Source: Phycomyces nitens (taxonomy: Eukaryota; Mucoromycota; Mucoromycetes; Mucorales; Phycomycetaceae). From it: DNA of 64,000 nucleotides. Made by a program: the position numbers and the translations under genes. The notes below the pieces were generated by a model. That model searched no databases. It was not told where the DNA came from and saw only the letters and a program-made list of their open reading frames with translations. Shown in pieces: positions 56,668 to 64,000 of this stretch (position 1 is its first letter; every line of letters begins with the position of its first letter). Location: positions 3,720,001 through 3,784,000 of the forward strand of contig JAHRBC010000004.1 of assembly GCA_022702545.1 (NCBI GenBank), written 5' to 3'.

Positions 56668-58296
56668 TAATCGCAGTGTACTGTCCCTTTTCTTGACAAA
56701 GAACACTGGAGAGGTCCATATACCACGCGATGGTCTGATCAACCCGAGATCCAACAAGCTAGCCACTTCTGAACTGAGTGCTTCCTCTTCTTCCCAAGTC
56801 AGTCTGTATGGTCGCAAACAGATTGGAACATTGCTGAAGGTCGGTATGTCATGAGACAATACCGAGATACGGCCCAAGCCAGCGTTCTCCACAAAGGTGT
56901 TCTTGTTCTCCTTTACTAGCTCAGCAATGATATCTGGGACCTCGTCCTCATCCCCGCTCTCGGACATCACTTCTTCCTCATACTTCTTCAAGCTTTCCTC
57001 CCTCTTCCCTTCTTCTTGACCTTGCTCCCCAATCTCCCTTACGGTCACCGAGAAAACCCCTGGATTCTTCACCTCGCTATCCTCAAGATCCTCTGACCGC
57101 CCACGTAATTCAACAAAGCCTGCTCCATGCTTGGTTAGAATTACAATAGTGGAGTCTTGTAGGCGCAATTGGATGTTGTATGCCTGGCACCAAGTCATAC
57201 CCAAGAGGCACAGGTCAGGGTTGGTCTTGCTATCTTGAATGCACATGGTCTCTGGCCGCAGTTTCCCACAAACTCTGACTTGTACATCAACCGCGATATC
57301 ACAAGGCTTATGAGGAACGCCATCAAGTGAAGATATCGGTAATCGATCACCATTTGGAACGAGATGTAGTCTTGTCGCCAGCTCCTTACTTATCACAGAA
57401 ACACTTGCTCCTGAGTCGAATATAGCCTCTATGACCTCTCCATTGATCATAATTGGGGCCTTCAATGGTTGACTATGGGTGAGGCTCTTGAAGTCATATT
57501 GATAGCTATATTCTGTGTCATCGCTATCGTATCCCGTATCCACAACAGAATACCCATCCACTGATTCTTGATCATAGGCTGCTACATGTGAACCTTTGTC
57601 CCAGTCTTCTTCATACTCCTCCTCGCTAAGGACTGTGTCGGTTACAGATTTGTACTCGGAATCCATATCTCACTCCACCATGTGCACCTTTCCGCTGGCG
57701 ACCCCTTGTGCTTGACGTTTTGCAAGATAATGCAATCCATCACGTACATTGGTCTTGGCTTCACGATCCATTGACAACCAATCTGCCATCAACAGGCCAG
57801 CATCCATTGTCTTGAGCTTTTCCCAGAATTCCTTCTTCTTCAACTTTACTGGGAGCAGTCTTGGTGGTGCCCTCTTTTTCTTGTTCGCCGTTTCTTGGAC
57901 CACGTCTTCCATCTGCTCCTGTTGTTGAACTGGTCTTGGTGCACCTTGGGGATTACTTGGTCCTGGCTGCACTTGTGGTTGAACCAGTGTGTTGTTGTAG
58001 TGACCAGTATATCCTTGCGGTGGGTACATGCCATTGGGCAGGAACATCCCCTGATTCTGGAATTCTAAGGGATGTTTGTTCCTCACTGGCTCTTTCCCCT
58101 TATGGCTTATTGGTGTCTCTTCTGGCTTTTTCCTTGGAGCCCTCTTCTCCGCGGCATACACAGCCGGGGCTGTTTGGACTACATTGACTGGGTTTGTTGG
58201 GTTTCTTGTTTGGGGGGCAACGGCATCCCAATCTACTGTTGCCCGTTGGCTTTTCCCGTCTGGCCTCCCTGGTTCGTCTGCTGTAACTTGGGACAA
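56668..58296 (-). pseudogene. gypsy pol: protease and start of reverse transcriptase
   Basis: One frame from the gag overlap (58296) to 56668, interrupted by TGA at 57672-57670 between GKVHMVE and DMDSEYKS. The first part is a Pro/Gln-rich linker. The retroviral-type aspartic protease is marked by AIFDSGASVSVISKELATRL (active-site DSGA). The opening of reverse transcriptase follows: RPYRLTWEEEEALSSEVASL, SRGIWTSPVFFVKKRDSTLR. The catalytic YxDD region, RNase H and integrase are missing because the element is cut off. Entry from gag would need -1 frameshifting. Confidence 0.78.
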
Positions 58297-59051
58297 TTTG
58301 CCTTCCTATGTCCTTCTTGGTTACACTCGTAACATGTAAACACTGGTTGTTGGTATGGAGCAGTGGCAACTACCGGAACAGGAATAGGGGGAGGGTGATT
58401 CAATCTGGACTGGATTGCGTTGATGCCTTGCACCAGTTGGCTCAACGTGGAATGAAAGGATTTGGGGTACTCTGATGCAGCAGTTGTGGAAGACACGTTC
58501 CAGTTCTGGCGGACGTCCTGGCTAGGCGCAGGTCGGTTGCAGTGGTGGTACTTGTTCTCAACAAGTTCGATCTTACGGGCCAATGTCGCAAGGTTCTCCA
58601 TTCGGTTTGGTACACCTCTCTGCTCCAGCAGGTAACCAATCCTTTTGTTCACCGCATGCAAGAAGACTCTGATCTTTTGTTGTTCATCCTGAATTCCAAG
58701 ATATGAAAAGAGTTCTCCAAGACGAAGGACCAGATCGTCTACGGTCTGACCAGGCAATTGCTTGATCGTCTCTAGTTCATTCCACCAAACCTCCTCCATA
58801 TGGCGGGATATGAACTGTTTCTTGAATGCCACTTCAAAGGCCTCCCAAGTCGTGAGATTCTCCTCATTGATGTTCTACCAACGCATTGCATTTCCCTTGA
58901 AATGTGTAGCTGCTACCAGAAGAGCCTCCTCATTGGTCATTCCCACCGCGCAACAGATCCGATCCATGTGCTGGAACCAAGCAAGAGGGTCTGGCTGACT
59001 AGTGCCACTGAACAATTCGGGTGCAGCAAGAAACTTGGTGCTTGTAGTCAT
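58233..59051 (-). pseudogene. gypsy gag with CCHC zinc knuckle
   Basis: ATG 59051 gives MTTSTKFLAAPELFSGTSQP, and the retrotransposon gag (capsid) motif runs to WWNELETIKQLPGQTVDDLV and RVFLHAVNKRIGYLLE. The knuckle is CYECNQEGHRKANC. TAG at 58877-58875 after GNAMRW is the only stop. It ends GKANGQQ-stop at 58233, overlapping pol by 64 nt in the -1 frame. About 272 codons. Confidence 0.8.
58251..58257 (-). promoter_or_regulatory. Candidate -1 ribosomal frameshift heptamer GGGAAAA
   Basis: In the gag frame the codons are ACG GGA AAA, so the heptamer G GGA AAA has the canonical X XXY YYZ phasing. Slipping back one base continues directly as SQRATVDWDA in the pol frame. It lies inside the 64-nt gag/pol overlap, where such a signal must be. 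Whether a downstream pseudoknot exists was not tested. Confidence 0.55.
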
Positions 59052-59107
59052 TTTGTTATATAATAAAGAAAGATTTTTGGATGCTCAACACGTTATAGTA
59101 TTGTAAT

Positions 59108-59124
59108 CCTCGGCACGACCTCCA
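59108..59124 (-). other. Candidate tRNA primer-binding site and inner LTR edge
   Basis: On the minus strand GCGTCA is followed by two bases and then TGGAGGTCGTGCCGAGG, which starts with the TGG expected opposite a tRNA CCA end and reads like the complement of a tRNA acceptor/T-arm. The CA just before it (59128-59127) would be the inner end of the 5' LTR. Primer tRNA identity not determined. Confidence 0.4.
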
Positions 59125-59169
59125 CTTGACGCATGTTGAGTTTGGTTGTGTAGCGTAAACTGGTCAAGA

Positions 59170-59290
59170 AGGTTTACGGACAGTTAAGGGCTAGTTGATT
59201 TCACTCGGGACAATCAACGGACAGTAATCGGGATAAGAACGGACAGAAAAATGGACAGCAATGGACAGAGAATATGAACAATGGACAATG
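59170..59290. repeat. Interspersed GGACA motifs in the gypsy LTR/leader region
   Basis: GGACAG or GGACAA occurs about eight times in 120 bp (ACGGACAGTTAAG, AACGGACAGTAATC, ATGGACAGCAATGGACAG and others). TTTCACTC-GGACAAT also appears twice (about 59199 and 59346). Possibly LTR regulatory repeats. Confidence 0.5.
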
Positions 59291-60211
59291 GAACCAACAG
59301 TGAGACAGAGATCTTATAACTTTAATGGAAAACAGCCTTGTATTTCACTCAGGACAATACAAGCTCGAATTGGGTTCAAAAGAAAATAATCAGAAAACTG
59401 AATGAATTTTATTGATAGAGATATTGCTCTTCTTTTATACAAAACTATTGAATAGTTCTTCTTACTAATTATGTTATTCAAATGTCATTCCAATCGTAGC
59501 TAACACTGGAAAAACGGGCTTGATTACCAGTGTGGAAAGATAAGTAAACAATAGTGTAATTACCTGAATTATGATAGACTCTACATATAATTCCGCTTGA
59601 GAACAACCTGGTCTTAGCTGCTAGCAGTATGTCGTGATAATTGCTAGCATAATTATTGAAAGAGGTGCTGCAGCTGAGGTCCAGTAGCACTTTCGGCGGG
59701 TATATCTAATTAGGTTATGGGGGGATTAAGCATTTAAATGTGCGGTTCCGTTTTGAAAGAATCTATTTTGAGAGAATAACACTGTAGTATTTTACATCTT
59801 TACTACACTTTTTTCATCCTCATAGTGTAGTATTTAATCTTCTTTATTCTTCTTGACCAATAATATATCACCCATTATTTGATTTCCCGTTTATAATTGA
59901 TTGGTAATGTTTTACGTTTTTATTTTTATTAGAAAGAATAGAATGTTTCTAGGTTTAGGGTCTACTATTACGCCTATTCCTATGGCCTAGCCGTTTCTAC
60001 CCGGTTGCCTGCTGCTATTTGGATGGAATATTTTTCTACATAAAAAATACCTGCAAAAATATGAATATCCAGTGATTTTTTGGGCTGCGGGAGTGTTCTG
60101 TAAAAGATAAAGAAGTGTTATTGATATGGGGTACAAAGAGAAAAATTTTGTGTGTCAAAAGATACTTACATTGCAAGAGATGGGCAAGAGTGCGCAAAGG
60201 GGACTTGAATT

Positions 60212-60721
60212 TTAAGGCTGGATGGGCTGTGTGGCGGGTTTTACTATAAAAAAGGGAATAAAAATTAATATGGGTGAACAGAGTGATGATATATTTAATT
60301 TACATACCAGGAGCCGAATGGGTTATCAAAGTAGGGGGTATGGTGTGCAAAGGAAGACCAAGTGAGTCTATAAAGCACATAATAATAATTATTAATAAAT
60401 AGTCTGAATAATATTTTGGATAAGCAAAAGAGATTTATAAAGAATATTACCTTTATGATTACAATCACGAATGATGGAGGAGGCCGATGGCGTGAATAGA
60501 AAGGGCAGTCTACAATGGAATAGAGTCAGAGAGGGAACAAGTATGATTGAAAGAAAATTTTTTACCTGGTGCCGATGACATCCTTACATAAGTTGTTTGG
60601 CCAATCTAAGAGAGAAAGTGAAAATAATTTTTATCAAGATGATGATACCAGTGAATGCGGCCAGTGAGTATTTGTCTAGATGGCCATTGTGGAAAGGATG
60701 AGTTGCAATGGGAGCGCACAT
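60212..60721 (-). CDS. Small intron-rich gene of CACTA element C
   Basis: Five exons splice with matching phases: 60721-60649, 60605-60566, 60509-60451, 60367-60308 and 60243-60212, giving 87 aa from MCAPIATHPFHNGHLD to THSAPVKPATQPIQP-stop. Four consecutive GT-AG introns of about 43-83 nt with an open frame across all junctions are unlikely by chance. The ATG sits directly at an acceptor-like TTTCATAG, so further 5' exons (hydrophobic blocks at 60842-60773 and 60955-60860) may exist. No known domain; His/Pro-rich. It occupies the gene X position of element A, but I see no clear similarity. Confidence 0.45.
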
Positions 60722-61151
60722 CTATGAAAAAGAGATTAATTTGTGTGTATAAAGAGGTATAAAAAATGTCTTACCAGAGAAAGGCGCCAATATCAAAAAA
60801 GCAAGGAAAAGGAAAAATAAAGGGAACCAAAAAAAGGAGAGAGTCTGAAAAAATTTTCACCTTTGAAGCATGCTGCGGAAAGCATGATGGATTGAGCCCA
60901 AAAACAATATCAAGGCCGATTTGCATCTCAGTGCTTCAAGACAATAGAGGAACATCTTTATAGTCATTCAAAATGCCTATATATAATGACCTTTTTGATA
61001 TTCAACCTCTCTTACCTTTACATACACACACACACACACTTACTCACTCACTCACCCAAACAGTTTTTGTATGTATATGGTATTTATTTTTATTTCAATT
61101 GAACAAAAACTAATAATTATAATCGAAATATACTTTACCATATTCTAGAAA

Positions 61152-62323
61152 ATGGTTAACCAAAGAAGAACAATTGCTCCTCGTCCCACTCCTGCTGGTC
61201 CTGCTCCTGCTCCTGCTCCTGCTCCTGACATGGAACAGATTATGGCAAAGCTTTCCGAGATGGAAGGCAAAATGACAAACGTCGAAGTGCAAGTGGGGTC
61301 TGTAAAGGCTCAACTCAACGTTGTTGTGGCTGGTAATGCTTCAGCCATTAGAGCAATCGGTGCATTGGGTAGTGCCCATAACACTGCTCTTGTCAACTCT
61401 CCTGCCATTCCTGTTGCACCTGTTGCTCTTCTACCAGTTGTGCCAACCAAGCAGACAAACAACGATGTCTATGTAAGTAGCAAATTATATAGTATGTTAT
61501 CAATTCATTATCTCATATACTGTGTCAGACGGCAATTCGCAAATTTATGTGGAAGCCAAAGTTTTCGTCGAGAATAGCTGCAGAGATGTTGGCAAACAAT
61601 AATAAGCCAAAGTGGAATACAAACGTTCCTTTCAACCAAAGTCCAAACAAGGAGTTAGTTGTTAGGATCCTCAACTACTTGGAGCCCAAGTTTGAGAGCA
61701 AGGGAATGAGGAGAAGCGATCTGTACAAGAATCTTCACACCAACTTCAGGAGCCAAAGTTCCAGAGACAAGAAGTCTTCTTCGGAGAAAGCTGCCGTGAA
61801 CACTCGTTCAAGAAGGGCAAACCGTGCAGGCGAGGTAAGATATACTTTAAATAACTAATAAATATTTAATATCAAAGAAGCAGTATTAACTGAGAATTTT
61901 AGAGCCTTTCTCGGCGCTTGAATGCTTACCTTGACAATGAGGACACAATCAATGAGATGATGGGCAAAGATTGTGCCAACATGATAATAAAGGAGGCAAT
62001 GTCCGAGGGTGAATCTGACATAGAGACATCTGAAAGTGGTACCAAACGTGTCATCCGTACTGTTCGCCCAGGATGGAGAAGTGATGAGGTAAATAATAAT
62101 AAGGCAATAACTGGGTTACGTGTCTGAATTGTTATATAAAATATTAATACTTGTATTTCAGTTTAATAGACTCATCACTATTGTTGACTCTCATGTCCTT
62201 GATGGAATGGGTTTGCATTCCCATCAATTCTTGCCTCGGGTTTTTAAGAGTGTGTCAAACTCAGCGGCCCCAAATGACGTGGTTTCCCGCCTCCCACAGT
62301 GGGCTTTTAGAAACGATGTATAA
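61152..62323 (+). CDS. CACTA partner protein of element C, RPxWRSDE motif
   Basis: Four exons in phase 0: 61152-61472, 61529-61834, 61903-62088 and 62162-62323 (324 aa). Exon 2 is 102 codons, exactly as in element A. Exon 1 has a Pro/Ala-rich repeat (PAPAPAPAPD) and a helix MEQIMAKLSEMEGKMTNVE. Exon 2 includes NNKPKWNTNVPFNQSPNKEL and a basic end (NTRSRRANRAGE). Exon 3 is acidic (SEGESDIETSESG) and finishes TVRPGWRSDE at the donor. The gene is intact and converges with the transposase 129 bp away. Function inferred as an accessory DNA-binding protein; no family recognised. Confidence 0.8.
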
Positions 62324-62452
62324 ATAAAGTTGTTGTTTATATTTTCTCACCCACTTCCCCAAGAACGTAATACCGTCAATATATATAAAGTATATTTTTT
62401 GGTGCCTTAATTTTGGTTATCTTTAAAAGAAGAAGATATTTTTTATTTTATA

Positions 62453-64000
62453 TTAGGCGCAGATTTTTTTGGGAAGAGGGATGACGAGCATTGTTTTCCT
62501 ATTAGTTTGAGTGATTTGCTGTCCAATGGCAACTTCTAACAAAATCCTATGCACTGGAAGAATACTGTTCAAGTCATCTGGAGAATGCCTTGGGAGATAC
62601 ACCTCAACACCTTCATTCTCTCGCGTTCTATCACAGGTTGTGACAAACCATTTAACAAATGCGAAAACATGTTGATTGTCATGAACCATGCGAGTCGGGT
62701 GGAGATCATCAACTGGTGGTGGCACGAACTTGTGTGTAAAGAGATACTGAATCTGGCCTGTATATGCATTTACAACGTCCTCATTGCTGCCAACAAACAG
62801 TGCTTGTATAAACGACCCTCCATTTCCTTGTCTGTTTGAACCGCGATATACTTGGCCAAGTAAGTTGATGGACTTCAACTTTGTGATCTCGTTATCAACA
62901 AAGGAAAACGGGGAGAAGGCGTGCTGATAGCTGGTAAGACTGGGAAGGTCATAAGCATGCTTATAATAATCCAGCAAATGTGGATAATCGATATCACCAA
63001 TTAATGTTTTCATTCCAACTTGCAGAGGAAAAGCCGAAGGAGGAAGAGGCTCGTTACCCTTTGCAGAATCCATTGTGGTCAGAGAAGCATTTACAAAATC
63101 TTGCAAGTTGAACTGAGGATGATTGATTGGCGAAGTTGTGGCTGGAAGTGTGGGTGTAGATACGAGCTTGGCAAAGACAGAAGAGAATGGGATCTTACTG
63201 GAGTATCCAAGGACTGCTTGCACATAATCGGCCTTGTATGCTTCTTCTACGAAATTCCTCATGTAAGTTGCCTCAAAACTATCCTTTCTGTTAGTGCTCA
63301 CGTTCTTTAGCAAACCGTTGTATCGCTCAAACCCAAAGAGCCAATAGCCATACACTGGTCCAAAATCACGAATAGTCTCGCGAAGATGGAGGTGCAGATG
63401 CATATTGCAGGTGAGGACACTAGGAGGGTAAAGACGCTCGCACTTTTGACAGAATTTTTCAAGGTAGTCATGGGCATCGTCAAGTTCTTCAAATGATAGG
63501 GATGGCTTTACAAGGAGACGGCAGGCATCGACAAAGTCCATCCAGTTTCTGAACTTGTCATCATTGAGAACATCTTTCAACAAGACGGGAGAGTACACCA
63601 GCACCCAGGACTTCCATTCGTCAGCTTTCATAAATGAAAATCCCTTTCCAATTTTCGCTGTTAATGAAGTGTATGAAGCTGGCAGGATCATTGTCTTGGC
63701 GATTTGCTCCATGTCATTAAGTTGTCCATTATTAATATCGCCACCAGCGATCCACTTGTCCACCATCCTCTTCGCCGTACCCAAGAATAAGTTGTGCATG
63801 GGATCAATGATCGTTCCACGTACTAGATCAAAGTATCCAAGGCGATGCAACTGCGACCATCGAACACCATTTTCGACCTCCAGCTGATGCCTTTCTGAGG
63901 GCGTACTTGCACTCTTCCACACCTCAGCATGCACCCTGTTTTCCACACCATTACGAATAGACCACTGCGAATAGTCGAAACCACGGAAATCCACACCGCT
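62453..64000 (-). CDS. CACTA transposase of element C, 5' part outside window
   Basis: C-terminal 515 codons or so of a Transposase_21 (tnp2)-type protein, open to the window edge. Motifs shared with A and B: ENGVRWSQLHRLGYFD, GTIIDPMHNLFLGTAKRMVD, SFMKADEWKSWVLVYSPVLL, GPVYGYWLFGFERYNGLLKN, NEPLPPSAFPL and ILPVHRILLEVAIGQQ. It ends LPKKICA-stop at 62453. No stop or frameshift in the visible part. Confidence 0.9.
   Translation of the reverse strand, partial: SGVDFRGFDYSQWSIRNGVENRVHAEVWKSASTPSERHQLEVENGVRWSQLHRLGYFDLVRGTIIDPMHNLFLGTAKRMVDKWIAGGDINNGQLNDMEQIAKTMILPASYTSLTAKIGKGFSFMKADEWKSWVLVYSPVLLKDVLNDDKFRNWMDFVDACRLLVKPSLSFEELDDAHDYLEKFCQKCERLYPPSVLTCNMHLHLHLRETIRDFGPVYGYWLFGFERYNGLLKNVSTNRKDSFEATYMRNFVEEAYKADYVQAVLGYSSKIPFSSVFAKLVSTPTLPATTSPINHPQFNLQDFVNASLTTMDSAKGNEPLPPSAFPLQVGMKTLIGDIDYPHLLDYYKHAYDLPSLTSYQHAFSPFSFVDNEITKLKSINLLGQVYRGSNRQGNGGSFIQALFVGSNEDVVNAYTGQIQYLFTHKFVPPPVDDLHPTRMVHDNQHVFAFVKWFVTTCDRTRENEGVEVYLPRHSPDDLNSILPVHRILLEVAIGQQITQTNRKTMLVIPLPKKICA

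Larger units (their letters stand above)
56668..59779 (-). mobile_element. Ty3/gypsy-type LTR retrotransposon, 3'-truncated
   Basis: Reads gag, protease and the first part of reverse transcriptase on the minus strand, then is cut at 56668 by the end of CACTA element B. Upstream of gag is a leader with a candidate primer-binding site (59124-59108) and an LTR-like region from 59127 rightwards. The outer LTR end could not be fixed; the boundary at 59779 is set by the candidate terminus of element C. Confidence 0.7.
59780..64000. mobile_element. CACTA-superfamily transposon (element C), right part outside window
   Basis: Same gene order and orientation as element A: small intron-rich gene (-), partner gene (+), transposase (-). 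The left terminus is proposed at CACTGTAGTATTTTACA (59780), because GTAGTATTT recurs in the next 60 bp as subterminal repeats do and it resembles CACTG of element B. The right terminus lies beyond the window, so neither inverted repeat nor target duplication can be verified. Confidence 0.6.

Noticed and set aside
1..64000. CRISPR array, bacterial operon or rRNA genes
   Set aside because: No regularly spaced repeats with unique spacers, no rRNA-like sequence, and the genes are spliced eukaryotic genes.

Overview
The window looks like a chromosome segment of an early-diverging filamentous fungus, most likely Mucoromycota and Phycomyces- or Mucor-like. That placement is inference. It rests on spliceosomal genes with short GT-AG introns (about 45-95 nt), very A+T-rich spacers, fungal housekeeping proteins (LST8, EAF3/MRG15, SGD1/NOM1, a bL19-type mitochondrial ribosomal protein, a vacuolar M28 protease), and a load of Tc1, CACTA, piggyBac, LINE and Ty3/gypsy elements. 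UAG, UAA and UGA all act as stops (LST8 ends in TGA, EAF3 in TAG).

Layout. 1-1203 is the 5' part of an unrecognised membrane-anchored gene. 1.2-10 kb is gene-poor and holds a decayed LINE, a decayed multi-exon gene, a 181-bp MITE and a decayed IS630/Tc1-like transposon. 10.0-21.7 kb is the gene-dense housekeeping block: EAF3 (+), PFF1/ERMP1-like M28 protease (+), mitochondrial bL19 (-), LST8 (+), SGD1/NOM1 (-). I rebuilt exon phases for the first four; for SGD1/NOM1 I identified exon blocks only. bL19m and LST8 are divergent over about 200 bp; LST8 and SGD1 converge.

From 22.7 kb to the end everything readable is mobile DNA, much of it nested: a decayed Tc1; a truncated Tc1; the left end of a CACTA element; an intact Tc1 (DD34E); a Plavaka-like transposase; a complete CACTA element (30994-37546, element A) with TIRs and a TAT target duplication; two head-to-tail LINEs, the second split by another Tc1; CACTA element B (47948-56667) with a piggyBac element inside the first intron of its transposase; a truncated Ty3/gypsy element; and CACTA element C, running out of the window.

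The most interesting system is the CACTA family. Three divergent copies share one plan: a Transposase_21 (tnp2)-type transposase with an N-terminal Cys/His finger and acidic linker, convergent tail to tail with a four-exon partner gene carrying an RPxWRSDE motif, and a small intron-rich reading frame near the partner-side terminus. In A the transposase (918 aa) and partner (355 aa) are intact; B is dead and sits between two unrelated flanks, which suggests a chimeric recombination product. Other points are LINE copies broken only by stop codons with the frame kept over 3.8 kb, an ORF1/ORF2 ATGAATAA overlap in both LINEs, and a GGGAAAA -1 slippery heptamer between gag and pol of the gypsy element.
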